Positions 25,458-34,186 of a DNA stretch of 64,000 nucleotides are shown here, piece by piece. This DNA is from Actinoplanes sichuanensis (GTDB lineage: Bacteria > Actinomycetota > Actinomycetes > Mycobacteriales > Micromonosporaceae). The position numbers and the translations under genes are program-made. Position 1 is the first letter of the stretch; every line of letters starts with the position of its first letter. The notes beneath the pieces were generated by a model. The model saw nothing but the letters and a program-made list of their open reading frames with translations. It searched no databases and was not told the origin of the DNA. Where the stretch lies: assembly GCF_033097365.1 (NCBI RefSeq), contig NZ_AP028461.1, positions 6,200,001 through 6,264,000 on the forward strand, written 5' to 3'.

Positions 25458-26365
25458 GCGGCCACTGTACGGAAGCCCATGTTCCCGGTCGACGAATCAA
25501 CCGTGTTCGAGGAGCGGGCCGCGTTGCGGTAGCGGTTGCAGTAGGAGTCTTGGCACAGGTAGGAGCCGCCCCGGATGACCTTCGCCGCGCCGGTCGACGG
25601 TCCGCGGGGATCGTCGACAGGCGACTGTGCGTAGTAGACCGGGGAGAACCAGTCGGCGCACCACTCCCACACGTTGCCGACCGGCTGCCACAGGCCGTAC
25701 CCGTTGGGCTGGAAGGATCGCACCGGGGCGGTGGTGACGAAGCCGTCGGCCGCGGTGTTGCGCAGCGGGAACTCGCCCTGCCAGATGTTGACCGCGTGCC
25801 CGTCGGCGGGCAGTTCGTCACCCCACGGGTAGCGGCGCGACGGCAGACCGGCCCGGGCAGCGCACTCCCACTGCGCCTCGGACGGTAGGCGGCGGCCCGC
25901 CCAGACGCAGTAGGCCTGCGCGTCGTTCCAGCTCACGTGGACGACCGGGTGGTCGTCGAGGGCGGTGTCGGAGGGGCCGCCGGGGTGTGCCCAGTCAGCG
26001 CCCTCGACACCGAGCCACCATGGGGTGCCGTGCAGCCGGCCGGCCACCCGGTCCGGGTCGGTGAGGGCCAGGTGGAAGACCGCGGACCAGCCGAACCGTT
26101 CGGCGTCGGTGCGGAAGCCGGTCGCGGTGGTGAACGCGCGGAAGTCGGCCACCGTCACCGAGGTGGCGTCGATGGTGAAGGCGGGCAGGCGTACCTCATG
26201 CACGGGCTGTTCGCCGTCGGCCCGTACCCCGTCGTCGTGGGCGTCTCCCATCGCGAAGGCCTGGGCCGGCACGGCGACCTGCTGGATCGCATGCGTTCCG
26301 GCGCCGGGAACGGGCGCCGGGGCCGGTTCGGCGGCCCGGCCGGAGGCGGGCGTGCAACAGCTCAT
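25454..26365 (-). CDS. Formylglycine-generating enzyme (sulfatase-modifying factor)
   Basis: 303 aa. Copper-dependent oxidase that converts the active-site Cys of type I sulfatases to formylglycine. Whole-length FGE domain with RRLPSEAQWECAARAG, PWGDE, NIWQGEFP, GNVWEWCADWF and the decisive C-terminal RGGSYLCQDSYCNRYRNAAR. The two catalytic cysteines are at 271 and 276, almost the same numbers as in the Streptomyces coelicolor enzyme. This separates it from EgtB-type relatives that lack the pair. The N-terminus MSCCTPASGR is typical for actinobacterial members. Cytoplasmic. No Cys-type sulfatase lies in this window, so its client is elsewhere. Overlaps the next, broken cistron by 4 nt. Confidence 0.92.
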   Translation of the reverse strand: MSCCTPASGRAAEPAPAPVPGAGTHAIQQVAVPAQAFAMGDAHDDGVRADGEQPVHEVRLPAFTIDATSVTVADFRAFTTATGFRTDAERFGWSAVFHLALTDPDRVAGRLHGTPWWLGVEGADWAHPGGPSDTALDDHPVVHVSWNDAQAYCVWAGRRLPSEAQWECAARAGLPSRRYPWGDELPADGHAVNIWQGEFPLRNTAADGFVTTAPVRSFQPNGYGLWQPVGNVWEWCADWFSPVYYAQSPVDDPRGPSTGAAKVIRGGSYLCQDSYCNRYRNAARSSNTVDSSTGNMGFRTVAA

Positions 26366-26432
26366 AGTCGATAGGATAAGTGGGGATGATCACCACGGGC
26401 CGGCGCGGGTCGCCCGGCGGTAGGTTGAGGGC

Positions 26433-27314
26433 ATGAGCATTGGTTTCGGGGTTTTCGTGCCACAGGGGTGGCGGATGGACCTGGTCGAGATCGCCGACCC
26501 GGTCGAGCAGTACGAGGCGATGACGGCGGTGGCGAAGGTCGCCGACGCCGGCCCCTGGGACAGCATCTGGGTGTACGACCACTTCCATACGGTTCCCGAG
26601 CCCACGATGAACACCACGTTCGAGGCCTGGACGGTCACCTCGACGCTGGCCCGGGACACCAGCCGGGTCAACATCGGCCAGATGGTCGGCTGCAACGGCT
26701 ACCGGCACCCGGCCCTCTACGCCAAGATCGCCTCGACGGTCGACGTGGCCAGCCACGGCCGGCTCTACGCGGGTCTCGGCGCCGGGTGGTATGAGCACGA
26801 ATGGAAGGCGTACGGCTACGAGTGGGCCGACGTCCCGGAGCGGATGGCCGCGTTCCGGGAGGCCGTCGAGATCGTGCACAAGATGTGGACCGAGGACGAG
26901 CCGGTCTTCACCGGCAAGCACTACCGGATCGACAAGCCGATCAACGAGCCGAAGGGCGTACGCAAGCCGCACCCGTCGTTCTGGCTCGGCGGCGGTGGCG
27001 AGAAGGTGACGCTCAAGCTGGTCGCGCAGTACGCCGACGGCGCCAACTTCGGCAACGGCGATCCGGAGATCTTCCAGCAGAAGGCGGCGGTGTTGCGCGC
27101 CCACTGCGACCGGCTGGACCGTGACTACGACCGGATCATCAAGTCGACCGGCTACCCGGTGGACCTGAGCCTGTCCAGCGCTGAGCACATCGCCAAGCTG
27201 GAGAAGCTCGCCGAGGCGGGCGCCGACTACGTGATCGTCTACATCCCGCGGGTCGCCTACGACCACGAGCCGCTGCTGCGGTTCGCCGAGGAGGTCATCC
27301 CGCAGTTCTCCTGA
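26433..27314 (+). CDS. LLM-class F420-dependent oxidoreductase
   Basis: 293 aa with GAGGGC immediately before the ATG. TIM-barrel luciferase-like protein of the TIGR03560 type: GFGVFVPQGWRMDLVEI, SIWVYDHFHTVPEP, VNIGQMVGCNGYRHPALYAKIASTVDVASHGRLYAGLGAGWYEHEWKAYGY, and FWLGGGGEKVTLKLVAQYADGANF. The last lines the cofactor site. F420 use is inferred from the family. The substrate is unknown. Monocistronic: an FGE gene diverges from it and a strong terminator follows. Confidence 0.88.
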   Translation: MSIGFGVFVPQGWRMDLVEIADPVEQYEAMTAVAKVADAGPWDSIWVYDHFHTVPEPTMNTTFEAWTVTSTLARDTSRVNIGQMVGCNGYRHPALYAKIASTVDVASHGRLYAGLGAGWYEHEWKAYGYEWADVPERMAAFREAVEIVHKMWTEDEPVFTGKHYRIDKPINEPKGVRKPHPSFWLGGGGEKVTLKLVAQYADGANFGNGDPEIFQQKAAVLRAHCDRLDRDYDRIIKSTGYPVDLSLSSAEHIAKLEKLAEAGADYVIVYIPRVAYDHEPLLRFAEEVIPQFS

Positions 27315-27326
27315 TCGATTCGCCGC

Positions 27327-27360
27327 CTGGTAGGGCTGGGAGCGATCCCAGCCCTACCAG
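27327..27360 (+). terminator. Strong terminator after the LLM gene
   Basis: CTGGTAGGGCTGGGA and TCCCAGCCCTACCAG pair perfectly over 15 bp around a GCGA tetraloop; GCATTTTCC follows. It starts 13 nt after the stop codon. Confidence 0.85.
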
Positions 27361-27450
27361 GCATTTTCCGTTCGGGCGGGACATGGCAGAATTCCGATGC
27401 CGGTTTCCGAAAGTTCCAGCCGAGATGGGCCGGCGGTAAGGAGCAGCCCC

Positions 27451-28488
27451 GTGGCCACTGGCAGGGGAAGAGTGACGATCGCCGCGATAGCGGAGGCCGC
27501 GGGGGTTTCCGTGCCGACGGTGTCTCGGGTGCTCAATGGTCGCTCCGACGTGTCACCGGGCACCCGCGAGCTGATCGAACGGCTGCTGCGAGAGCACGAT
27601 TACCGTCCCCGCAACTCTCGGCATTCCGGGCGCGCCCGTCTGGTCGACCTGGTTTTCAACGATCTGGACAGCCCGTGGGCGCTGGAGTTGGTGCGCGGCG
27701 TCGAGGACATCACGCACGCGGCCGGCGTCGGCACGGTGGTGTCCCAGGTGCACCGACGCAGCACCGCGACCCGGCAGTGGCTGCAGAATCTGCGGGCCCG
27801 CGCCTCCGACGGCGTCATCTTCGTGACCTCCGACGTGGCCGAGCCGGTGCACAGTGAGCTGCACCGTCTCAAGGTGCCGGTGGTGATCATCGACCCGGCC
27901 GGCGGGGTGGCCTCCGACGTGCCGACGATCGGGGCGACCAACTGGTCCGGCGGGCGGACCGCGACCGATCACCTGTTGTCGCTGGGCCACCGACGGATCG
28001 GGTTCGTGGCCGGCCCGAGTCACCTGCTGTGCAGCCGGGCCCGGCTGGACGGTTACCGGGCCGCGATGGAGACGGCCGGGATCCGGGTCGACGAGGAGCT
28101 GATCACCACGGGCGACTTCCGGCACGAGGCCGGGTTCCTGGCCGGCAACCGGCTGCTCGACCTGCCGGAGCGGCCGACCGCGGTCTTCGCGTCCAGCGAC
28201 CTGATGGCGCTCGGCGTGTGCGAGGCGGCCCGGCGGCGTGGCCTGCGGGTGCCCGATCAGCTGAGTGTGGTCGGTTTCGACGACCTGCCCGAGTCGCGGT
28301 GGTCGTCGCCGCCGCTGACCACGATCCGCCAGCCGCTGGCCGAGATGGGCGGTCTCGCCGCGCGGACCGTGTTGCGGCTGTCGCGCGGCGAGGCCATCGA
28401 GACCCCCCGGGTGGAACTGGCCACCAAGCTCATGGTGCGGGAGAGCACCAGGTCACTTGCCGAATCCGGCGGTCAGGCCGCTCAATAG
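27451..28488 (+). CDS. LacI-family transcriptional repressor of the sugar-uptake locus
   Basis: 345 aa from the GTG at 27451, which follows TAAGGAGC; an ATG at 27397 has no ribosome binding site. N-terminal helix-turn-helix VTIAAIAEAAGVSVPTVSRVLNGRSDVSPGT with hinge helix, then a periplasmic-binding-protein-like ligand domain with GLRVPDQLSVVGFDDLPES and the dimer-contact C-terminus. It is convergent with, and overlaps by 36 nt, the last gene of a sugar ABC operon that is divergent from a GH3 glycosidase. This arrangement is like the BxlR (xylobiose) and related systems of streptomycetes. Likely binds the CGAAA-n-TTTCG dyads near 31640 and 31813; the inducer is probably a disaccharide. Confidence 0.9.
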   Translation: MATGRGRVTIAAIAEAAGVSVPTVSRVLNGRSDVSPGTRELIERLLREHDYRPRNSRHSGRARLVDLVFNDLDSPWALELVRGVEDITHAAGVGTVVSQVHRRSTATRQWLQNLRARASDGVIFVTSDVAEPVHSELHRLKVPVVIIDPAGGVASDVPTIGATNWSGGRTATDHLLSLGHRRIGFVAGPSHLLCSRARLDGYRAAMETAGIRVDEELITTGDFRHEAGFLAGNRLLDLPERPTAVFASSDLMALGVCEAARRRGLRVPDQLSVVGFDDLPESRWSSPPLTTIRQPLAEMGGLAARTVLRLSRGEAIETPRVELATKLMVRESTRSLAESGGQAAQ

Positions 28489-29352
28489 CTGGCGGCGCCC
28501 GATCACGTAGAGGGTGAGGATCGGCAGCGTCGTCAGCACGACCGCGGCCAGCACGGCCGGGATGTTGACGCTGAACTGGCCCTGGAACTCCCAGAGGGCG
28601 AGCGGCAGGGTCCGCTGCTCGGGACTCTGGGTGAGGATCAGCGGGAGCACGAACCCGTTCCAGACGGTCAGTCCCTGGTAGATGGTGACGGTCACCAGGG
28701 CCGGCCGGGTGAGCGGGAAGGCGAGCCGCCACAGCGTGCCCCACTCGGTGGCGCCGTCCATCCGCATCGACTCGAAGAGCTCCTTCGGCACGTCGCGGAT
28801 GAAGTTCGCCAGGACCAGCACACTCAGCGGGATGGCGAACGCCAGCGAGGGCATGATGATCGCGCCGAGCGTGTCGTACATCTGGATCCGGATGATGATC
28901 AGGTAGATCGGGATGATGACCGCCTGCAGCGGGATCGCCAGGCCCATCAGGAACAGGCCGTTGACCGTCCGCAGGAACCGGCTGCCGGCGCCACCGCGGA
29001 TGATCGCGTAGGCCGCCATGAACGACACGAGCACCGCCGGCCCGACCGAACCGACCGTGACGATGACGCTGTTCATGAAATACCGGACGAAGTCGTTCTC
29101 CAGGACGAACCGGTAATTCTCCAGCGTCGGGTCGGACGGCCAGGCGAGCGGGTTGGCGTCGTAGTAGTCGTCCTGCAGCTTGAGGCTGGTGATCACGATC
29201 CAGTAGATCGGGATCACCACGATCGCGAGCCACAGCCAGCCGGCCAGGCCACCCGCGAAGTTCCAGTGCAGCGGGTGGAAACGGCGCCGGGCCTTCACCT
29301 GAGGATCTTTCCGGACCGGCGCGGGGGTACGGCGGTCGAGCATCGTCGGCAT
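28453..29352 (-). CDS. Sugar ABC transporter permease (MalG-type)
   Basis: 299 aa with six predicted membrane helices. The N-terminus is cytoplasmic and basic, then FAGGLAGWLWLAIVVIPIYWIVITSLK begins the fold. The EAA loop is ELFESMRMDGATEWGTLWRLAFPLTRPALVTV, the CUT1 family contact with the ATPase. No ATPase is encoded in the locus, so it probably shares a multi-use MsiK-type ATPase, as usual in actinomycetes. Starts one nt after the stop of the other permease (TGAcATG). Its 3' end overlaps the LacI gene on the opposite strand. Confidence 0.9.
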   Translation of the reverse strand: MPTMLDRRTPAPVRKDPQVKARRRFHPLHWNFAGGLAGWLWLAIVVIPIYWIVITSLKLQDDYYDANPLAWPSDPTLENYRFVLENDFVRYFMNSVIVTVGSVGPAVLVSFMAAYAIIRGGAGSRFLRTVNGLFLMGLAIPLQAVIIPIYLIIIRIQMYDTLGAIIMPSLAFAIPLSVLVLANFIRDVPKELFESMRMDGATEWGTLWRLAFPLTRPALVTVTIYQGLTVWNGFVLPLILTQSPEQRTLPLALWEFQGQFSVNIPAVLAAVVLTTLPILTLYVIGRRQLLSGLTAGFGK

Positions 29353-29353
29353 G

Positions 29354-30280
29354 TCAGGCTCCTTCCAGCTGGCTGTCGGCCTGGTCGCGCCCGCCGAGCC
29401 GGCGCAGGCCGAGCGCCAGCAGCAGGCCGAAGAGCACCAGGATGACGGCGATCGCGCTGGCCGGGCCCATCAGGTTGGCCTTGAATCCGCGCTGGTACAT
29501 GTCGACGGCCAGGGACTGGGTGGCGCCACCGGGACCACCCGCGGTGAGCACCCAGATCAGGTCGAAGAAGGTCAACGACCCGACGACCATCAGCGTCGAC
29601 GACGTGATGATCGTGTACTTGAGCTGCGGCAGGGTGATGTTGAAGAACTGGCGGATCCGGCCGGCGCCGTCGATCTGGGCCGCCTCGTACATCGAGGCCG
29701 GGATCTGCCGCACCCCGCCCTGGTAGATCAGCGAGTGGAACGGGATGAACTGCCAGGACACCACGAACACCACGACGCCGATGGCCAGGGTGCCGTCGCC
29801 GAGCCAGTCCTGCTGCAGGAACGGGAAGCCGAGCCCGGCGCCGAGCCCGAAGTTGGGGTCGAGCAGCGCCTTGTAGGTGATCGAGATGGCGGCCTGGCTG
29901 AGCAGCAGCGGGATGAAGTAGAGCACCGCCAGCACCGCACGGTAACGGTGCCGGGCCGCGAGGAACACCCCGATCAGGATGGAGATCGGCGTCTGCACCA
30001 GCCAGGACAGCGCCATGATCAGGAAGGTGACCCAGAGCGCGTGCGGCAGGTCCGGGTCGGAGAGCACGGCGCGCCAGCTGTCCAACCCGGAGAAGGGGAT
30101 GTCGGTGGTCTGGCCGGTCCACGAGCTGAAACTGAGCACCAGCACCCCGAGCAGCGGGACCACCCCGAAGAGGGTGAAGGCGATCAGGGCCGGCCAGGCC
30201 ATCCACGAGACGGACCCGCTCCCCCCGGCGTTGTTGCTGCCGGGGGGAGCGGTCCGCACCACAGGCGGAGCTATCGTCAT
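29354..30280 (-). CDS. Sugar ABC transporter permease (MalF-type)
   Basis: 308 aa; six membrane helices from about residue 28, with MAWPALIAFTLFGVVPLLGVLVLSF first. The EAA loop reads MYEAAQIDGAGRIRQFFNITLPQLKYTI, which is the CUT1-family signature. The start codon overlaps the stop of the solute-binding lipoprotein gene by 4 nt, showing translational coupling. Partner of the MalG-type permease downstream. The sugar is likely a plant-derived disaccharide given the adjacent GH3 enzyme; this is inference. Confidence 0.9.
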   Translation of the reverse strand: MTIAPPVVRTAPPGSNNAGGSGSVSWMAWPALIAFTLFGVVPLLGVLVLSFSSWTGQTTDIPFSGLDSWRAVLSDPDLPHALWVTFLIMALSWLVQTPISILIGVFLAARHRYRAVLAVLYFIPLLLSQAAISITYKALLDPNFGLGAGLGFPFLQQDWLGDGTLAIGVVVFVVSWQFIPFHSLIYQGGVRQIPASMYEAAQIDGAGRIRQFFNITLPQLKYTIITSSTLMVVGSLTFFDLIWVLTAGGPGGATQSLAVDMYQRGFKANLMGPASAIAVILVLFGLLLALGLRRLGGRDQADSQLEGA

Positions 30281-31593
30281 TTCCCGATGACCGCGTTCAT
30301 GTTGTCGGCGAACTGCTGCGGACCGATCGACTGGGTGAACAGCTTGGAGATGTTGGACAGCAGGGTCTCCGCGGCGGTCGGGCTGAGCGCCTGGTCCCAG
30401 GACTGGGCGAACACCTTGGCGTTGCTGGCCACGCCGTAGACGAACTTGAGGAAATCGGCGTCCGGCGAGGAGGCGAGCTTGGCGTCGGCGCCCTTGATGA
30501 TCGGCACACCGCCGGTCTTGATCCAGTCGGACTGCTCGGTGTCGTCGAGCAGACTGGTGAAGAACTTCTTGGCGATCTCCTTCTGCTCGGCCGAGGCCTT
30601 GGAGGAGATCGACAGGTACTGGCCGGCATTGCCGACGGTGTCGTTCGGGTCGCCCTTGCCGCCGTCGACGCCGGGGAAGTTCATGTAACCGAGCTTGCCG
30701 TCGGCGATGAACGAGCCGCCCTGGGCCTGGATGATGCCGTACGACCAGCTGCCGTGCAGCATCATGGCCGCCTTGCCCTTGTAGAGCAGCGCCTGGTCGG
30801 CGTTGGAGTCGGCGGTGATCGAGGAGAAGCCCTTGACGAAGCCGTCCGCCTTGATCAGGTCCTGGATCTTGGTGAGCGCGTCGATGGCGAGCGGGTTGCT
30901 CCAGGCGTTGGCCTTGCCCTCGAAGACGTCACCGAAGACCGACGGGCCGCCGATCCGGTCGAAGAGGAACTCCAGCCACATCATGTTGGTCCAGCGGGAC
31001 TGGCCGCCGAGCGAGAACGGGGCGATGCCCTTGGCGTTGAACTTGGGCACCAGGTCCATGATCTCGCCCCACGACTGCGGCGGGGTGAGCCCGGCGTCGG
31101 CGAAGACCTGCTTGTTGTAGAACAGCACGATCGGCTGGACCGTCTCGGCCGGCATGGCGTAGATCTTGCCGTTGATGGTGGCCGGTCCGAAGGAGGCCGG
31201 GAAGAGCCGGTCCTTGACCGCGGCGTTCTGCCCGAACCAGTCGGTGAGGTCGTCGACCTGGCCGCCGTCGACGTAGCTCTTCAGGCCGCCGCCACCCCAG
31301 CCCCAGATGATCGTCGGCGGCTGGCCGGCGCCGAGCGCGGTCTTGAGCTTGTCCTTGTAGGCGTCGTTCTGGAACGCGGTGAGCTTGATCTGGCCGTTCG
31401 GGTTGGCCTTGTTGAACCGCTCCACGGCCCCGGTGCGGACCGATTCGCCGGGCGGCCCGCTGAGGAACCAGTAGGAGGCCTCGCCGGCCTTGGCGGTGCC
31501 ACCGCCGCCGGCCGGGCCGGACGTGCCACAGGCGGCGAGCGCCGCCCCGGCGCCGAGGCCGGTCGAAAGGGTCAAAAAGTTCCTGCGCTTCAC
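30277..31593 (-). CDS. Sugar-binding lipoprotein of ABC transporter (Tat-type signal)
   Basis: 438 aa from a GTG at 31593 (GGAGATCAGC upstream); an open frame to 31632 adds non-signal residues. The signal KRRNFLTLSTGLGAGAALAAC has a twin-arginine RRxFL and lipobox LAAC with Cys22. The mature part is a CUT1 family-1 binding protein: ERFNKANPNGQIKLTAFQNDAYKDKLKTAL, YNKQVFADAGLTPPQSWGEIMDLVPKF, and ALLYKGKAAMMLHGSWSYG. It should capture an oligosaccharide outside the membrane. First gene of the leftward operon; the divergent GH3 gene shares its promoter region. Confidence 0.9.
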   Translation of the reverse strand: MKRRNFLTLSTGLGAGAALAACGTSGPAGGGGTAKAGEASYWFLSGPPGESVRTGAVERFNKANPNGQIKLTAFQNDAYKDKLKTALGAGQPPTIIWGWGGGGLKSYVDGGQVDDLTDWFGQNAAVKDRLFPASFGPATINGKIYAMPAETVQPIVLFYNKQVFADAGLTPPQSWGEIMDLVPKFNAKGIAPFSLGGQSRWTNMMWLEFLFDRIGGPSVFGDVFEGKANAWSNPLAIDALTKIQDLIKADGFVKGFSSITADSNADQALLYKGKAAMMLHGSWSYGIIQAQGGSFIADGKLGYMNFPGVDGGKGDPNDTVGNAGQYLSISSKASAEQKEIAKKFFTSLLDDTEQSDWIKTGGVPIIKGADAKLASSPDADFLKFVYGVASNAKVFAQSWDQALSPTAAETLLSNISKLFTQSIGPQQFADNMNAVIGK

Positions 31594-31635
31594 GCTGATC
31601 TCCGTTGTCAGAAGCAATTTGAGCGGTAGCAACTG

Positions 31636-31682
31636 CCGGAAGTTTCGAGTGACAGCCGCAAATTAACGCGAGGTTTCGTTAA
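31636..31682. promoter_or_regulatory. LacI-type operator candidates beside the lipoprotein gene
   Basis: CCGGAAGTTTCGA at 31636 is an imperfect copy of the palindrome found at 31807. At 31663-31682, TTAACG and CGTTAA form a second dyad separated by 8 nt, with a GTTTCG half-site inside. Both lie 43-90 nt before the start of the sugar-binding lipoprotein gene. Confidence 0.45.
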
Positions 31683-31806
31683 CGTAGGGTTTCGCCGTTC
31701 CGAGTGTCAAGGCTCTTGCCCTAACCGTGCCCGGAGCGCGAGAGTTACAAAGGCCCGTGGGCGCGTCACCGTCCGCCGAGGCCCGCCGACCAGCGGCTGG
31801 ACGGTG

Positions 31807-31819
31807 CCGAAAGTTTCGG
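31807..31819. promoter_or_regulatory. LacI-type operator at the GH3 start
   Basis: CCGAAAGTTTCGG is a 13-bp palindrome with a single central base. It ends 8 nt before the TTG start and overlaps the Shine-Dalgarno CGGAGG. It resembles the CGAA-n-TTCG class of operator described for BxlR-type repressors (from memory). Confidence 0.6.
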
Positions 31820-31827
31820 AGGTTTCG

Positions 31828-34182
31828 TTGACAACACATCCCTGGCAGGATTCGGCGCTGCCGGTTCCCGAGCGCGTCGAGGCTCTGCTCGCCGCGATGA
31901 CGCTCGAGGAGAAGGTGGCCCAGCTCGGCAGCCGGTGGATCGGCAAGGACAAGGGCGCCACCGGCCCGGCCGGTCCCGAGCCGGAGTCGGAACATTCGGT
32001 GGCCCCGATGGAGAGCGAGTTCAGCGGCGGGCCCGCGCTGGAGGACGCCAGTCGGCACGGCCTCGGCCAGCTCACCCGGATCTACGGCAGCTACCCGATC
32101 ACCGTCTCCGAGGGGACCGCCGAACTGGTCCGTCAGCAGCGGATCGTGATGGCCTCCTCGCGGCTGGGCATCCCGGCGATGGTGCACGAGGAGTGCCTGA
32201 CCGGGTTCACCATGCACGGCGCGTCGGTCTATCCGGCCGCCATCGCCTGGGGCGCCACCTTCGACCCGGAGCTGATCGAGCGGATGGCCGCCGCGATCGG
32301 CCGTGACATGGCGGCGCTCGGCGTGCACCAGGCGCTGGCCCCGGTGCTCGACGTGGTCCGCGACTACCGGTGGGGCCGGGTGGAGGAGTCCATCGGCGAG
32401 GACCCCTACCTGGTCGGCACGGTCGGCTCGGCGTACGTCCGCGGTCTGCAGAGCTCGGGGGTTCTGGCCACGCTCAAGCACTTCGCCGGGTACTCCGCCT
32501 CTCGCGGCGCCCGCAACCACGGCCCGGTGCCGATGGGCCGTCGCGAGCTGCTCGACATGATCCTGCCACCGTTCGAGGCCGCCGTCCGCGATGGTGCCGG
32601 ATCCGTCATGAACTCCTACTCCGACGTCGACGGGGTGCCCGCCGGGGCCGACTCCTGGCTGCTCACCGACCTGCTGCGGGACGAGTGGGGCTTCACCGGC
32701 ACGGTCGTCTCGGACTACTGGGCGGTGCCGTTCCTGGCCGGCATGCACGGCATCGCGGCCGACGACGGCGGCGCCGGGGCCCGGGCCCTGGAGGCCGGCA
32801 TCGACGTGGAACTTCCGGACACCATCGGGTACGGCGCCGAGCTGGTCGCCCGGGTCCGCTCGGGTGAGGTCGACGAGTCGTACGTGGAACGCGCCGCCCG
32901 CCGGGTCCTGACCCAGAAGGCGGCCCTCGGCCTGCTCGATCCGGAGTGGACCCCGGAGGCCTCGGTGGCCGACTCGGCCGAGGTGGTCCTCGACTCGGCG
33001 GCCAACCGGGCACTGGCCCGCGAGGTGGCCGAGCACTCGATCGTCCTGCTCGACCCGGGTGACGTGCTGCCGCTGTCCGGCACGGGGCGGATGGCGGTGG
33101 TCGGCCCGTGCGCCGACGACGCGCGCACGTTCCTGGGCTGCTACGCGTTCGCCAACCACGTTCTCCCCCGCTATCCGGGTGTCGACCCGGAGATCGAGCT
33201 GCCGACCGCGGCCGAGTCGCTGCGGGCCGAGTTCGCGGCGGCCGAGATCACGTACGCCCGCGGTTGTGCCGTCGACGGCGACGACAGGTCCGGGTTCGAC
33301 GAGGCGGTGGCCGCCGCCCGGGACGCCGACGTGTGCCTGGTCTTCGTCGGTGACCTGGCCGGACTGTTCGGCAAGGGCACCTCGGGCGAGGGCTGCGACG
33401 CCGCCGACCTGCGACTGCCGGGTGTCCAGGCGGATCTCGTCGAAGCGCTTCTCGGGACCGGCACACCGGTGGTGGTGGTCGTGGTGTCCGGTCGGCCGTA
33501 CGCGCTGGGCGACTTCGACGGCCGGGCCGCCGCCCTGGTGCAGGCGTTCATGCCGGGCGAGGAGGGCGGGCCGGCCATCGCCGGTGTGCTGTCCGGCCGG
33601 GTGCAGCCCAGCGGCAAGCTGCCGGTGCAGATCCCGCGGACCCCGGGTGGTCAGCCGGGCACCTACCTGCAGCCACGACTGGGCGCGGTGCACACCGGAA
33701 CCAGCAACCTGGACCCGACTCCGCTGTTCGCGTTCGGGCACGGGCTGTCGTACACCACGTTCGAGGTCGGCGACCTGCGCCTGTCCAGCGATCGGGTGCC
33801 GACCGACGGCGAGTTCAGCGCCACCGTGCGGGTCCGCAACACCGGCGCGCGGGACGGCGCCGAGGTGGTGCAGCTGTACCTGTCCGACCCGGTCGCCCAG
33901 GTCACCCGTCCGGTGATTCAGCTCGCCGGTTTCCAGCGGGTGGAGCTGGCCGCCGGTGCCGCCGCGGATGTCGTCTTCCACGTGCACACCGACCGGACGG
34001 CTTTCACCGGCCGTGCTTTGAAACGTATCGTCGAGCCCGGTGAGCTGCGGGTTCTCGCCGGGACGTCGGCCGGCGACCTGCCCTGCGCGGCGACCGTCGA
34101 GCTGACCGGGCCGACCCGGCCGGTCGGGCCCGGACGGGTCATCACCACACCGGTGGAGGTGCGCCCGGAACAACTAGGCTGA
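31828..34182 (+). CDS. GH3 beta-glucosidase/beta-xylosidase, cytoplasmic
   Basis: 784 aa from a TTG at 31828 with CGGAGG five nt upstream. GH3 three-domain layout: TIM barrel with IPAMVHEECLTGF, GRVEESIGEDPYLVGT and LKHFAGYSASRGARNHGP; nucleophile Asp296 in GTVVSDYWA; alpha/beta sandwich with VVVVVVSGRPYALGDF and the MPGEEGG turn; and a C-terminal FnIII-like domain (EVVQLYLSDPVAQVTRPV). No signal peptide, so it would split a disaccharide delivered by the divergent transporter. The barrel is most like beta-xylosidase/glucosidase members; glucose or xylose preference cannot be settled here. The phosphatase gene follows after 4 nt. Confidence 0.9.
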   Translation: MTTHPWQDSALPVPERVEALLAAMTLEEKVAQLGSRWIGKDKGATGPAGPEPESEHSVAPMESEFSGGPALEDASRHGLGQLTRIYGSYPITVSEGTAELVRQQRIVMASSRLGIPAMVHEECLTGFTMHGASVYPAAIAWGATFDPELIERMAAAIGRDMAALGVHQALAPVLDVVRDYRWGRVEESIGEDPYLVGTVGSAYVRGLQSSGVLATLKHFAGYSASRGARNHGPVPMGRRELLDMILPPFEAAVRDGAGSVMNSYSDVDGVPAGADSWLLTDLLRDEWGFTGTVVSDYWAVPFLAGMHGIAADDGGAGARALEAGIDVELPDTIGYGAELVARVRSGEVDESYVERAARRVLTQKAALGLLDPEWTPEASVADSAEVVLDSAANRALAREVAEHSIVLLDPGDVLPLSGTGRMAVVGPCADDARTFLGCYAFANHVLPRYPGVDPEIELPTAAESLRAEFAAAEITYARGCAVDGDDRSGFDEAVAAARDADVCLVFVGDLAGLFGKGTSGEGCDAADLRLPGVQADLVEALLGTGTPVVVVVVSGRPYALGDFDGRAAALVQAFMPGEEGGPAIAGVLSGRVQPSGKLPVQIPRTPGGQPGTYLQPRLGAVHTGTSNLDPTPLFAFGHGLSYTTFEVGDLRLSSDRVPTDGEFSATVRVRNTGARDGAEVVQLYLSDPVAQVTRPVIQLAGFQRVELAAGAAADVVFHVHTDRTAFTGRALKRIVEPGELRVLAGTSAGDLPCAATVELTGPTRPVGPGRVITTPVEVRPEQLG

Positions 34183-34186
34183 CCCC

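Noticed and set aside
31663..34173. 836-codon reverse frame over the GH3 gene
   Set aside because: Gly/Arg/His-rich shadow of a GH3 enzyme with all catalytic motifs.
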